DNA of 64,000 nucleotides, taken from contig NZ_QZWF01000014.1 in the NCBI RefSeq assembly GCF_004187715.1, positions 98,565-162,564 on the forward strand. The letters run 5' to 3'. The notes under the pieces are model-generated. The model made no database searches. It saw nothing but the letters and a program-made list of their open reading frames with translations, and was not told where the DNA came from. Both the position numbers and the translations under genes were made by a program. The stretch comes from Streptomyces sp. F001. GTDB taxonomy: Bacteria; Actinomycetota; Actinomycetes; Streptomycetales; Streptomycetaceae. Below, piece after piece: positions 1 through 8,201 of this stretch; positions within the stretch are counted from its first letter, which is position 1; every line of letters starts with the position of its first letter.

Positions 1-1041
1 GCAGTCGTCGGCCGTGCCGTGCGCGTCGCCGAAGGACGCCACGTCGACGCCGAGCAGCTTCAGCTTGGTGGACAGGTCGGCGCCGGTGAAGGAGGCCTCG
101 TCCGCGGCGATCGTGGCGGCCACGGTCTCGGCCTGCTCGTAACCGGGGGCGACCAGGCCGTACACCCGGCCGTCCGCCGCCTGCGCGCACTCGCCGATCG
201 CGAACACATGCGGGTCGTTGACCGTGCGGCACTGCTCGTCGACGGTGATGCCGCCGCGCTCGCCGACCGTGAGGCCGCAGTCGCGGGCCAGCTGGTCGCG
301 GGGGCGGACGCCGGCGCTGAACACCACCATGTCGACGGCGAGTTCGGAGCCGTCGGACAGCTTCATGCCAGCCACGGCGCCCGAGGCGTCGGCGACGATC
401 TCCTGGGTGCCCGTGCCGGTGTGGACGGTCAGGCCCATGTCCTCGATGGTGCGCAGCAGGGCCGCGCCACCGCCGTCGTCCACCTGCACCGGCATCAGGC
501 GCGGCGCGAACTCCACGATGTGGGTGGACAGCCCGAGCCCCTTGAGCGCGCCCGCGGCCTCCAGGCCGAGCAGCCCGCCGCCGACCACCGCACCGGTCGT
601 CGCCCGGGACTTGGCGTACTCCTCGATGGCGAGGAGGTCCTCGATCGTGCGGTACACGAAGCAGCCCTCGGCGTCCTTGCCGGGGACCGGCGGGACGAAC
701 GGGTACGAGCCGGTGGCCAGGACCAGGGTGTCGTACTCGAAGACGTTCCCCGACCGGGCGGTGACCTTGCGGGCCTCGCGGTCGATGGTCTCGGCGGCGT
801 CGCCGACGTACAGCTCGATCGAGTGCTTCTCGATGAACTCCATGTCCGTCATGGACAGGTCGTCCGGGCTCTTGCCCGAGAAGTACGAGGTCAGCTGGAC
901 GCGGTCATAGGCGGGACGCGGCTCCTCGCACAGCACGACCACGCGGTGCGTGGCGGTCAGGCCGCGCTCGGCGAGCGCTTCGAGGAAGCGCTGGCCGACC
1001 ATGCCATGGCCGACGAGCACGATCGTGGGGGTCGTGGACAT
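1..1041 (-). CDS. nirB: Nitrite reductase [NAD(P)H] large subunit, N-terminal 347 residues (runs off window)
   Basis: The reading frame is open from the ATG at 1041 to base 1, so only the amino-terminal part is present. It holds an FAD-binding Rossmann start (VLVGHGMVGQRF, residues 8-19), an NAD-binding glycine motif (GGGLLGLEAAGAL, near residue 152) and the pyridine-nucleotide-disulphide oxidoreductase fold of NirB. The [2Fe-2S] and siroheme/4Fe-4S modules expected further on lie outside the window. NirB reduces nitrite to ammonium in the cytoplasm. Its ATG shares one base with the stop of the upstream flavoprotein gene (TGATG), which implies translational coupling and a shared promoter. The nitrate reductase at 13,622 and the chelatase at 16,857 fit the same pathway. 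Confidence 0.93.
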   Translation of the reverse strand, partial: MSTTPTIVLVGHGMVGQRFLEALAERGLTATHRVVVLCEEPRPAYDRVQLTSYFSGKSPDDLSMTDMEFIEKHSIELYVGDAAETIDREARKVTARSGNVFEYDTLVLATGSYPFVPPVPGKDAEGCFVYRTIEDLLAIEEYAKSRATTGAVVGGGLLGLEAAGALKGLGLSTHIVEFAPRLMPVQVDDGGGAALLRTIEDMGLTVHTGTGTQEIVADASGAVAGMKLSDGSELAVDMVVFSAGVRPRDQLARDCGLTVGERGGITVDEQCRTVNDPHVFAIGECAQAADGRVYGLVAPGYEQAETVAATIAADEASFTGADLSTKLKLLGVDVASFGDAHGTADDC

Positions 1042-2258
1042 CAGGAGCCTCCATCGTTGGTGAGCAGGTGGAGCAGGGGGCCGTCGTCGGGGAGCGGCTC
1101 TGCTCCCTCCCAGGCGCGGGCGAGCGCGCCGACGGTGCCGAGTTCGCCGACGAGGACCCCGCCGACCAGGCGGTCGTCGCGGACGACGACCTTGCGGTAG
1201 GTGCCGCGGGTGGCGTCGGCGAGCTGCACGACGTCGTCGCCGGGGAGGGGTTCCGTCTCGCCGAACGCGGCGAGGTCGAAGGGGGCTTGACCGGCGAGGG
1301 TGAGGCGGGTGAGGGAACGGGTGCCGGTGTAGCGGGCGGCCGCGTCGCCGGCCAGCGACAGGGCGAGCGCGTCGGCCTGTTCGAGGGCGGGAGTGGCCAG
1401 TCCGTACACGGTGCCGTCGTGCTGGGCGCAGTCGCCGATGGCCCGGATGTGCGGATCGGACGTACGCAGTTCGTCGTCGACGAGGACGCCCTTGTGCACG
1501 GCGAGCCCGGCGGCCTTGGCGAGGCCCGCGCGGGGGCGGACGCCGCAGGCCAGCACCACGAGGTCGGCGTCGAGGGCGTACCCGTCGGCCATCTCCACGG
1601 AGCGGACGGCGCCGCCGACGACGCGTACGTCCCGCACCCGGCACTCGGTGTGTACCTCGACGCCCAGGTCGGTCAGGTGCCGCTTGACGAGCTTGGACGC
1701 GGCCGGGTCGAGCTGGCGTTCCATGAGCCGCTCGGACTGCTGGGCGAGCATGACCTGCGCCCCGCGTACGGCGAGCGCGCGGGCCGCGGAGACCCCGAGG
1801 AGACCGCCACCGATGACGACCGCCCGCACACCCGGCCGTACCGCCTTGGACAGGCCCAGGCAGTCGTCCATGGTGCGGAAGGCGTGGACGCCCTCGGGCA
1901 GGACGTGGTCCGGGGTGAACAGGCCGCGCAGGGGCGGCAGGACCGGGTTGGAGCCGGTGGCCAGGACCAGCGTGTCGTATGCGATCTCCGAGCCGTCCGC
2001 ACAGCGCACGGTTCGCTCGTCACGGTCGATGTCGGTCACCCGGGCACGGGTCAGCTCCGCGGGCGCCGGGAGGGAGATCACCTCCGGGCTGTACCGTCCG
2101 GCCAGCACCTCGGCGAGCAGGACCCGGTTGTACGGCCGGTGCTCCTCCTCGCCGACGAGCAGCGCGGGCGTGCCGAGCTCACCGAGCCGCCGGGCGAGCC
2201 GTACGCCCGCGAGGCCGGCGCCGATCACCACCACACGCGTATTCGAGGTCATGCTCAT
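1041..2258 (-). CDS. NirB-like NAD(P)/FAD-dependent oxidoreductase
   Basis: This 405-residue flavoprotein has the FAD motif VVIGAGLAGVRLARRL near residue 10, the ATG-type motif TLVLATGSNPVLPP near residue 100, a second nucleotide-binding motif VVIGGGLLGVSAARAL near residue 147, and the C-terminal GDCAQHDG FAD contact. It resembles the NirB N-terminus beside it but lacks the iron-sulphur and siroheme modules. I infer an electron-transfer partner or reductase subunit for nitrate or nitrite reduction. It overlaps nirB by one base. Two ATGs (2258 and 2252) are possible; 2258 is used. A GlnR-like box lies 17 bases upstream, which fits nitrogen control. The exact electron acceptor cannot be read from the sequence. 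Confidence 0.85.
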   Translation of the reverse strand: MSMTSNTRVVVIGAGLAGVRLARRLGELGTPALLVGEEEHRPYNRVLLAEVLAGRYSPEVISLPAPAELTRARVTDIDRDERTVRCADGSEIAYDTLVLATGSNPVLPPLRGLFTPDHVLPEGVHAFRTMDDCLGLSKAVRPGVRAVVIGGGLLGVSAARALAVRGAQVMLAQQSERLMERQLDPAASKLVKRHLTDLGVEVHTECRVRDVRVVGGAVRSVEMADGYALDADLVVLACGVRPRAGLAKAAGLAVHKGVLVDDELRTSDPHIRAIGDCAQHDGTVYGLATPALEQADALALSLAGDAAARYTGTRSLTRLTLAGQAPFDLAAFGETEPLPGDDVVQLADATRGTYRKVVVRDDRLVGGVLVGELGTVGALARAWEGAEPLPDDGPLLHLLTNDGGS

Positions 2259-2275
2259 GAGCGTGCGGGGCGGGT

Positions 2276-2313
2276 GTTACCCGGCCGCATCACGTCTGTT
2301 TCACGCGGGGAAC
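2276..2313 (-). promoter_or_regulatory. Candidate GlnR box upstream of the nir operon
   Basis: Read toward the nir operon the site is GTTCC-n6-GAAAC-n6-GATGC-n6-GTAAC. The actinobacterial GlnR pattern is GTnAC-n6-GAAAC repeated with six-base gaps. The first half-site matches well and the second is degenerate, but all three gaps are exactly six. It sits just ahead of the flavoprotein-nirB start. Binding is inferred from pattern only. Confidence 0.55.
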
Positions 2314-2556
2314 TCTGCCCTCAGCGGGGGGGGGTGGATGTGAGGGTTGCCGGGGAGGGCCCGGGGTGGCTGTGAGGCCGGGAGGGCGGGCAGGCCGAAC
2401 CCGGGTTTCCGTGCAGGCCCCATCGTGTACGGGGGATGCGGCGCCAGCCGGAAGATGTCGGTGCCCGCGGCCCGAACCTCAGAAGACCCTCAGAAGATCG
2501 CCGGTACCCGCGAAATCCGTGGACGCTACAACCGCCCCGTCCATAGGGTCCCGATC

Positions 2557-3339
2557 ATGCCCGACATATCTCTGACCATGGTTGTCCTCCTGTGCCTCGC
2601 CGCCCTCGCGGCCGGCTGGATCGATGCCGTGGTCGGCGGGGGCGGCCTGCTACTGCTCCCCGTGCTGCTGCTCGGGCTCCCGGCCGGCACGCCCGCGGTG
2701 TCCGCCCTCGGCACCAACAAGGCGGTCGCCATCGTCGGCACGACGGGCGCGGCCGTGACGTACGCCCGCAAGACACCCGTCGATGTGCGCACGGCCGTAC
2801 GCATCGGGCTCGCGGCGCTGGCGGGATCATCGGGCGGGGCGTTCCTCGCGGCCGGGATGAGCACGGACGTGCTCAAGCCGGTGATCATGGTGGTGCTGCT
2901 CGGCGTCGCCGCCTTCGTGATCCTCAAGCCCGCGTTCGGCACGGCCCCGGCGCCGGGCCCGGTCAGCCGCCGCCGCGTCCTCGCGGCGATCGGCCTCGCA
3001 GGCCTCGGCATCGGTTTCTACGACGGGCTCATCGGCCCCGGCACCGGTACGTTCCTGGTGCTGGCCCTCACCGCCGTCCTGCACCTCGACCTGGTCACCG
3101 CCTCGGCCACCGCCAAGATCGTCAACTGCTGCACCAATGCGGGTGCGCTGGCGATGTTCGCCTGGCAGGGTGCGGTGCTGTGGCAGCTGGCGGGGCTGAT
3201 GGCCGTGTTCAACCTCGCCGGCGGAACGCTCGGCGCGCACACCGCACTGAAGAAGGGCAGCGGTTTCGTCCGGATCGTGCTGCTGACGGTGGTGTTCGCG
3301 CTGGTGGCGAACCTGGCGTACGAGCAGTGGGTGGCGTGA
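2557..3339 (+). CDS. TauE/SafE family sulfite/anion exporter
   Basis: A 260-residue integral membrane protein with about eight hydrophobic segments. The first starts at LTMVVLLCLAALAAGWIDAVVGGGG, the GWxDAxxGGGG pattern of TauE/SafE permeases. The repeat-like motif GFYDGLIGPGTGTF near residue 155 is the second half-site of the family. The ATG at 2557 is chosen because upstream in-frame codons do not form a membrane segment and the family starts at this point. Members export sulfite, sulfoacetate or other small anions; the substrate here is unknown. It is divergent from the nir operon, so it could share regulation, but nothing in the protein shows that. It ends 11 bases before the next gene. 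Confidence 0.88.
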   Translation: MPDISLTMVVLLCLAALAAGWIDAVVGGGGLLLLPVLLLGLPAGTPAVSALGTNKAVAIVGTTGAAVTYARKTPVDVRTAVRIGLAALAGSSGGAFLAAGMSTDVLKPVIMVVLLGVAAFVILKPAFGTAPAPGPVSRRRVLAAIGLAGLGIGFYDGLIGPGTGTFLVLALTAVLHLDLVTASATAKIVNCCTNAGALAMFAWQGAVLWQLAGLMAVFNLAGGTLGAHTALKKGSGFVRIVLLTVVFALVANLAYEQWVA

Positions 3340-3350
3340 GAGGAGCAGAC

Positions 3351-3857
3351 ATGACGGACGAGGCGACGCAACGAGTAGTCGCAGTCAACCGAGGCACAGA
3401 GCACGCCGACGGTCAGGGATCCGGACGAGGGCCCCAGCACGATGCCCTCGACGTCTGGGTGGGCAGATGGATCAACGAAGGCCACATGATCAACGATGAC
3501 GGCAGCCCCGGGTCGAAGATCACCACCTCCGATGTGTACGAGTGGGCTCCTGGTGGGTTCTTCATCGTCCATTCGGCATACGGGCGCATCGGCGAGTTCG
3601 ACGTCGGCGGCACAGAGATCATCGGCTACGACGAGACGAGCGGCGCCTACCGGTCACACTTCTTCGACAGCCAGGGCAACGTGACCGTCAGCAGCCTGGT
3701 GGCGCGTGGCGACACATGGACCTACCAGGGCGACACCACTCGTTCCACCGTGGAGCTCAGCGACGACCACCGGGTCCAGACCGTCCTGCACGAGCGCACC
3801 GATGACGGAACGACCTACCGGCCGTCCATGAAGGTCACTCTCATCAAAGTCGATTGA
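3351..3857 (+). CDS. DUF1579-like small beta-barrel protein
   Basis: A 168-residue soluble protein beginning 11 bases after the TauE/SafE gene, with an AGGAG-type ribosome site before the ATG. After about 28 variable residues it has LDVWVGRWINEGHM, then strands with YEWAPGGFFIVHSAYGRIG and IIGYDETSGAYRSHFFDSQG, and ends in MKVTLIKVD. This pattern (W-x-G-x-W...G, then alternating strands) is that of the DUF1579/lipocalin-like group, which forms small ligand-binding barrels. No signal peptide is visible. The function is unknown; co-transcription with the exporter is inferred from spacing. Confidence 0.7.
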   Translation: MTDEATQRVVAVNRGTEHADGQGSGRGPQHDALDVWVGRWINEGHMINDDGSPGSKITTSDVYEWAPGGFFIVHSAYGRIGEFDVGGTEIIGYDETSGAYRSHFFDSQGNVTVSSLVARGDTWTYQGDTTRSTVELSDDHRVQTVLHERTDDGTTYRPSMKVTLIKVD

Positions 3858-3871
3858 TCAAAGCCGTTTGA

Positions 3872-4756
3872 TCAAAGTCGACGGAGGAGATCGACCACCC
3901 CCGTGGTGTCCTCGTCGCCGTGGCCGTCCGCGAGGCGGCGCGCCATCAGGTCGAGGTACGGCCTCAGCAGCTCCTGGCTCACGCCCTGCTCCTCGGCCGT
4001 GCGCAGGAACGTCGCGCTGCCCGCGACCTGCATGGCGAGGTTGGAGACGACGTTCTTGGTGTAGTCGCCGCTCTCCAGCTTGTCGGCGGTCTCCAGCGCG
4101 GCGGGCGCCATCGCGGTGAGCCACGACACGAGCAGCGGGGCGAAGTCCCTGGGCGCGATGTCCTCTTGGCGGATCAGCGCGAAGGCGTGCGCCACCCCGG
4201 CGAACATCCCGTACATGGCGCTGAGCAGGGCCACGTCGTGCAGCGCGGCGAACCCGGCGTCCGTGCCGACGTAGCGGGGGTCGGCAGGGACCGCGAGGAC
4301 GTCCCGGTGCTCCTCGAAGAGGGCCGTGGAGCCGCTGTAGAAGACGAACGCCCCGCTGTCCGGGCTGCCGATCATCGGCGGTACGGCCATGATCCCGGCG
4401 TCCAGGAAACGGGCGCCACGCGCCTTTGCCCAGACTACGCGGGCACGGCCCTGGGCGGGCGTTCCGGTGGTCAGGTTGACCAGGTCGCGCCCGGACAGGT
4501 CGGCGTCGGACAGGGCCTCGCCGACCGACACGTCGTCCAGGAGGCAGGCGATCACCAGCCGGTTGGCGGACACCGCCTCCGCCGCGCTCCCGGCGACGGT
4601 CGCACCCTCGGCGGCGAGTGCCTCGGCGCGGGCGGGGGTCCGGTTCCAGACGGTCACGGGATGCCCGGCGACGAGCCAGGCGCGGGCCAGGGCGGTGCCC
4701 ATGGCGCCGGTGCCGAGGAGGGTGAGGGGGGTGCGGGAAGAGAGGTGGTCGGTCAT
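3872..4756 (-). CDS. Imine-reductase-like NAD(P)-binding oxidoreductase (6PGDH/HIBADH superfamily)
   Basis: This 294-residue protein starts with a Rossmann motif LLGTGAMGTALARAWL (residues 13-28) and VTVWNRTPAR, where the Asn-Arg-Thr after the second strand favours NADPH. The motifs NLTTGTP, FLDAGIMAVPPMIG and DVALLSAMYGMFAG are those of imine reductases. The residue at the catalytic position of that family is Asp174 (LHDVALLS), the acid found in enzymes of the R-selective type. Imine reductases are helix-swapped dimers that reduce cyclic imines; the natural substrate is usually unknown. It is divergent from the HxlR regulator, with a perfect palindrome between them, so it is probably that regulator's target. 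A related beta-hydroxyacid dehydrogenase is the alternative. Confidence 0.8.
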   Translation of the reverse strand: MTDHLSSRTPLTLLGTGAMGTALARAWLVAGHPVTVWNRTPARAEALAAEGATVAGSAAEAVSANRLVIACLLDDVSVGEALSDADLSGRDLVNLTTGTPAQGRARVVWAKARGARFLDAGIMAVPPMIGSPDSGAFVFYSGSTALFEEHRDVLAVPADPRYVGTDAGFAALHDVALLSAMYGMFAGVAHAFALIRQEDIAPRDFAPLLVSWLTAMAPAALETADKLESGDYTKNVVSNLAMQVAGSATFLRTAEEQGVSQELLRPYLDLMARRLADGHGDEDTTGVVDLLRRL

Positions 4757-4791
4757 GGCGTTCAGACTCGTCGAAGGGGATCGGCCTGCTC

Positions 4792-4803
4792 AAGTACGTA
4801 CTT
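4792..4803. promoter_or_regulatory. Perfect 12-bp palindrome, candidate HxlR operator
   Basis: AAGTACGTACTT is its own reverse complement. It lies in the 107-base gap between the divergent imine-reductase-like and HxlR genes, 36 bases upstream of the former and 61 upstream of the latter. Symmetric sites of this size are typical for dimeric winged-helix regulators, so the neighbouring HxlR protein is the obvious ligand. Confidence 0.6.
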
Positions 4804-4863
4804 CCGAGTGGGTGGTTACCCCGGGGGAAGCGTGCAGGCAGCGGGAGGACGGGGTGTCGGGAG

Positions 4864-5229
4864 ATGGCGATCGGACGACGGCCGGGCTCGTACGAGTGCG
4901 GGGTCGACGCGGCGATGGATGTGATCGGCGGGAAGTGGAAGGTGCTCATCCTGTGGGCGCTGTCCGTGCGGTCGCACCGCTTCGGTGAGCTGCGCCGCGA
5001 GCTGTCCGGGGTGACGGAGAAGGTGCTGGCCGCGCAGCTGCGGGAGCTGGAGGCGGACGGCATTGTGCACCGGGAGGAGTACGAGGAGGTGCCGCCCCGG
5101 GTGGAGTATTCGCTGACGCCCCGCGGTGTCTCCCTCAACACGGCGCTGGAACCGCTCGGCGCGTGGGGCAAGGCGAACGTCCTGGGCGGAGTGACGCCGA
5201 AGACCGTGACGCCGGAGCCCATACCCTGA
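4864..5229 (+). CDS. HxlR family winged-helix transcriptional regulator
   Basis: A 121-residue protein that is a single HxlR domain: CGVDAAMDVIGGKWKVLILWAL (residues 12-33), FGELRRELSGVTEKVLAAQLRELEADGIVHREEY as the recognition helix region, then the wing EVPPRVEYSLTPRG. Cys12 is at the conserved N-terminal position that acts as a redox or electrophile sensor in several HxlR proteins (established for the family, not shown here). It is divergent from the imine-reductase-like gene and probably represses that gene and itself through the palindrome at 4,792. The ATG has only a weak GGGAG directly before it, so a start a few codons away is possible. Confidence 0.87.
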   Translation: MAIGRRPGSYECGVDAAMDVIGGKWKVLILWALSVRSHRFGELRRELSGVTEKVLAAQLRELEADGIVHREEYEEVPPRVEYSLTPRGVSLNTALEPLGAWGKANVLGGVTPKTVTPEPIP

Positions 5230-5235
5230 GCCGGC

Positions 5236-5865
5236 TCAGCTGCTCCCCGTCAGATGCGCGAAGACGACGACGTTCCCCTGGTAGCCGGTGCTGCGCGAGT
5301 AGGTTCCGCCGCAGGTGATCACCCGCAGCTCGGGCCGGGGCGCCGCCCCGTACACCTTCTTGTCGGGGAAGTCCTTCGCGTCGTACACCTCGACCGCGTC
5401 CACGCTGAACCGCGCCACACTGCCGTCCCGCCGGTCCACCTCGATGGTGCTGCCCCGTTTCAGGGCGCCGAGCCGGTAGAAGACGGCGGGGCCGTCGGCG
5501 TTGTCGACATGGCCGGCGACGATGGCGGTGCCCCGCTCGCCGGGCGTGGTGCCGGCCTCGTACCAGCCGGCGAGGTTCCTGGGCGCGGTGGGCGGCGCCT
5601 CGAGGTTGCCGGTCCTGTTCAGCCCCAGACCCGTCAGGGGCGCGTCCACCCGGATCGCGGGAATGCGGATACGGTCCGGCGGCGACGGCGGCAGCGCGGG
5701 CGCCGTGGACTGCCGTACGGTCTGGCCGGTGTGTGCCTGGGCGGCCGACGGCTGGGGCGGGGCGTTCGTCCGGGCGCCGCTGCTCAGCAGCCACACACCG
5801 GTGAAGAGGGCGACGGTGGTGACGGCCGCTATCGCGGCGTTCCCCGGGTTGTCGACTATGCGCAC
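5236..5865 (-). CDS. Class F sortase
   Basis: This 209-residue protein has an N-terminal membrane anchor (AAIAAVTTVALFTGVWLL, residues 10-27), a Pro/Ala/Gln-rich linker to about residue 62, and a sortase barrel. The catalytic triad is visible: His119 in VAGHVDN, Cys185 in VITCGG and Arg191 in YSRSTGY. Class F sortases are the actinobacterial group of membrane-bound transpeptidases that act on the outer face of the membrane. The next gene upstream (5,971-6,501) encodes a secreted protein with a C-terminal membrane segment and is the natural partner. The genes run in the same direction with a 105-base gap. No LPXTG protein is visible in the window, so the substrate is uncertain. Confidence 0.92.
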   Translation of the reverse strand: MRIVDNPGNAAIAAVTTVALFTGVWLLSSGARTNAPPQPSAAQAHTGQTVRQSTAPALPPSPPDRIRIPAIRVDAPLTGLGLNRTGNLEAPPTAPRNLAGWYEAGTTPGERGTAIVAGHVDNADGPAVFYRLGALKRGSTIEVDRRDGSVARFSVDAVEVYDAKDFPDKKVYGAAPRPELRVITCGGTYSRSTGYQGNVVVFAHLTGSS

Positions 5866-5970
5866 ACGAGCCTCCTGGCCTGACCCGCCTCCCTCCGGGC
5901 CGCGAGGGGCATCGGACCCGGAGGGGGCGGGGACTTGCGGTACCGGCGGACGGACGGCGGAGGGTGTCCG

Positions 5971-6501
5971 TCAGATCCCGTCGCCTCTCGCCCGGCGATG
6001 CAGGAGCCAGGTACCGCCCGCAGCGGCGACAGCGAGAGCCGCAACGCCGGCCGCGGTCTGTACGGGGTCGGGGCCCAGGGCGCCGCCGACCCCCGTCTTC
6101 ACACTTCCCCGGGGGTACGCCTGACCGGCGGCGGAGAGGATGACCACCAGATCGGCGCGGACCTCCGAGGCGCCCTGGGTGCACTTCACGACGATCTCGT
6201 ACGTCCCCGGCTGCGCGCTCGGCGGCACCCGGAAGCGTCCGATGTCGTCGCCCTCGTCCTCGTCGGTTCCGGGGGCAAGCGCGAAGGTCCCGGCGCCCAC
6301 CGCGGTGGCGTCCCCCTCCGCCATACCGTCGTCGCCGCAGGCCGAGGTGTTCACGGTGACGTCATGGCCCGGCACCACGGTGGAGGGATACACCTCGAGC
6401 CGGCCGCCTTCCGCGCCGTACGCCGGGGCGGACAGCGCGCCCGCGGTGGCGACGGCGAGCGCGGTACCGGTCAGCAGACGGGCGGTACGTCGCATCGGCA
6501 T
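5971..6501 (-). CDS. Secreted, C-terminally membrane-anchored surface protein beside the sortase
   Basis: A 176-residue protein with a signal peptide (twin Arg near the start, hydrophobic core ALAVATAGALSAPAYGA), an extracellular domain of about 100 residues with two cysteines (CGDDG and KCTQG) that could form a disulphide, then a C-terminal hydrophobic segment (AAGVAALAVAAAGGTWLL) and a basic tail RRARGD. That layout is of a wall or membrane surface protein. There is no LPXTG; the stretch before the membrane segment is YPRGSVKTGVGG, so it is unclear whether it is cleaved by the sortase. Similar two-gene arrangements are common in Streptomyces. Function unknown. Confidence 0.75.
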   Translation of the reverse strand: MPMRRTARLLTGTALAVATAGALSAPAYGAEGGRLEVYPSTVVPGHDVTVNTSACGDDGMAEGDATAVGAGTFALAPGTDEDEGDDIGRFRVPPSAQPGTYEIVVKCTQGASEVRADLVVILSAAGQAYPRGSVKTGVGGALGPDPVQTAAGVAALAVAAAGGTWLLHRRARGDGI

Positions 6502-6804
6502 GCTCCTTCGAGCTCATCGGGCCCCTGCACTTCCGAGGAAATCCGCACCGGGGCGAGTCCGCTTCCTGAGCGCCTGTCAGAAAATACGATGAATGGGTGT
6601 CGCCGGAGGCGTCCGCGAGGGGTGATGGGCGCCGTTTCAGCAGGTCACGGGCGTGCGACGGGCCCGCGGCGGAAAGAACCCGAAGGGCGTCCGGTGAAGG
6701 TGTGAATGGGTGACGAGCCCCTGAAGGCCACGACGCCCGGGCGCGAGGAGGTCCACAACCGTGGCGTCTACGATCCCCACCCCCGTGATATCTTTTTTTG
6801 AGAT

Positions 6805-6814
6805 CGTATATACG
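6805..6814 (+). promoter_or_regulatory. CGTATATACG palindrome in the vapBC promoter; 330-base intergenic region
   Basis: The region 6,502-6,831 has no gene. It contains the start region of the leftward surface-protein gene and, near its right end, a T-rich stretch followed by the perfect palindrome CGTATATACG, 17 bases before the vapB ATG. VapBC complexes autoregulate by binding palindromes overlapping their own promoter, so this is the likely operator. The TATA-containing core could also be part of the -10 element. Confidence 0.5.
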
Positions 6815-6831
6815 CCCCGAAGGGTGCCGCC

Positions 6832-7110
6832 ATGTCCCGCACTGTGATCGACCTCGATGACGAGGCGCTGGCCGAAGCGGCTCGTCACCTGGGCACAACG
6901 ACGAAGAAGGACACCGTCAACGCGGCGCTGAGGGAGATCGCGGATAGGAGGCGGCGCGCGGCGGCCGTGGAGCGGATGCGCCGGATGGTCGCCGAGGGGG
7001 AGATCGACTTCTCGGTCATCGAGAAGTCCGCGGACACCTCCGCCTCCGGATCCGAGACAGCCACCGCCGGATCCGAGCCGGCCTCCGACGCGGAGCATCA
7101 CGCGGCGTGA
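6832..7110 (+). CDS. vapB: VapB-family antitoxin
   Basis: A 92-residue protein whose first 40 residues (TVIDLDDEALAEAARHLG, then TTKKDTVNAALREI) form the ribbon-helix-helix domain typical of actinobacterial VapB (DUF2191 type). The rest is charged and ends in a Ser/Thr/Ala-rich tail, longer than usual for the group; this part should wrap the toxin. It overlaps vapC by four bases (GTGA). A second antitoxin with nearly the same N-terminal domain lies at 31,400. It should neutralise the downstream PIN-domain RNase and autoregulate the operon. Confidence 0.9.
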   Translation: MSRTVIDLDDEALAEAARHLGTTTKKDTVNAALREIADRRRRAAAVERMRRMVAEGEIDFSVIEKSADTSASGSETATAGSEPASDAEHHAA

Positions 7111-7511
7111 GTGAGGCCTTTCTCATCGACACCAGCGCGTTGATCCGCTTCTACCGCGGTCAGACCGGGCCGCAGTGGGATCAACTCGTCTGTTCCGGTC
7201 TCGTCGGACTGTGTGAGCCCGTGCGGCAGGAGTTTCTCCGCGCGGTCGGGGGCCGACCGGCGTACTACGAGGCGGACGGGCTGCTTCGGGAGACGTTCCC
7301 CTATTACCCGATGCGTGACAGCGTCTGGGAGGACACCGCGGCGCTCCAGCAGGACCTGGCCGACCGCGGTTGGCACCAGTGCGCGAGCCCCGTCGACCTG
7401 CTGGTGGCCGTGACCGCTCAGCACCACAAGTTGACTGTGCTGCACCAGGATTCCGACTTCGACACCATCGCTCGTGCCACGGGACAGCCCGTGCGCCGGA
7501 TTGTCGACTGA
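7107..7511 (+). CDS. vapC: VapC-family PIN-domain ribonuclease toxin
   Basis: A 134-residue PIN domain. The acidic metal-binding residues are in place: Asp8 in FLIDTSALIRFYR, Glu in LCEPVRQEF, Asp in ASPVDLLVAV and Asp in HQDSDFDTIA. VapC toxins cut specific RNAs, often tRNAs, when freed from VapB. The start is a GTG overlapping the vapB stop. All acidic residues are present, so it should be active. The target RNA cannot be predicted. Confidence 0.9.
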   Translation: MSEAFLIDTSALIRFYRGQTGPQWDQLVCSGLVGLCEPVRQEFLRAVGGRPAYYEADGLLRETFPYYPMRDSVWEDTAALQQDLADRGWHQCASPVDLLVAVTAQHHKLTVLHQDSDFDTIARATGQPVRRIVD

Positions 7512-7583
7512 GCCGTTCGACCGAGCCGTTCTGCCGTGGTGGGGGCGGGAGGCACGGAGGGGCGGCCGTATGCGGCCTGATGC

Positions 7584-8201
7584 TCAGCGCTTGACGCGCT
7601 GGGCCACGGCTCGCATGAGGTCGGTCTTCGCGACATGCAGTGCGAAGTGCTCGTCGGCGGTGGGGGAGGGCTTTGCGTACCAGGGCAGGCCGCGGCGGCG
7701 CCACTTGGCGGGGGTCATGTCCTCGGCCGGCGCGGGGAGAGGCAGTACCCATCGACCGAGACGGAGCTCGCCACGCCACAGACCGGCAGGGAGAGCGGTG
7801 ACCGGAATCCGTACCGTGAAGGTCCCGTCACCGGAGACGTGACGGACGGGGAACGCAGGCCCGGTGCCGCCCTGTCCGTCGTAGAGGGCGATGGTCAGGG
7901 CGGAGTCCGGATACGCGGAGAGCGTGCACCGTCCGGTGAATTCCAGCTCGGCCGGTACGTCCTCGGCCCAACGGACGTCGTCCAGGCTCAGATGCGGCAG
8001 CACCTCGTGCTTGTTCTCACCGAGGTCGAGGGTGAAGTTGCCGTGCGGCTTGGTCGTGTAGAGCGTGAGCGCCCGGAGACTTCCGGCCACGGCGGCGACG
8101 TGTGTGCTCGGCTTTCCGGAGACGGCGGCGGCCCGCTTGCTGCCGATGCGGACCTCGCGGGACAGGCCCTGCCCGGCGTGAGAAGGACGGCGGGAGTCAA
8201 C
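7584..8201 (-). pseudogene. Truncated 3' fragment of a larger gene (C-terminal domain only)
   Basis: The frame from about 8,200 leftward has normal Streptomyces codon use (about 205 residues, ending DLMRAVAQRVKR). It contains beta-rich segments such as LTLYTTKPHGNFTLDL and GTFTVRIPVTALPAGLWRGELRLGRWVLPLP and a tail with LPWYAKPSPTADEHFALHVAK. Upstream of about 8,200 the frame enters AT-richer DNA and loses coding character, although it stays open to 8,471. There is no start codon with a ribosome site at the junction. The tail reminds me of the C-terminal domain of large Streptomyces glycosyl- or glycerophosphotransferases, but this is a weak impression. The simplest reading is a gene cut by the insertion of the toxin/immunity patch to its right. 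Confidence 0.55.
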
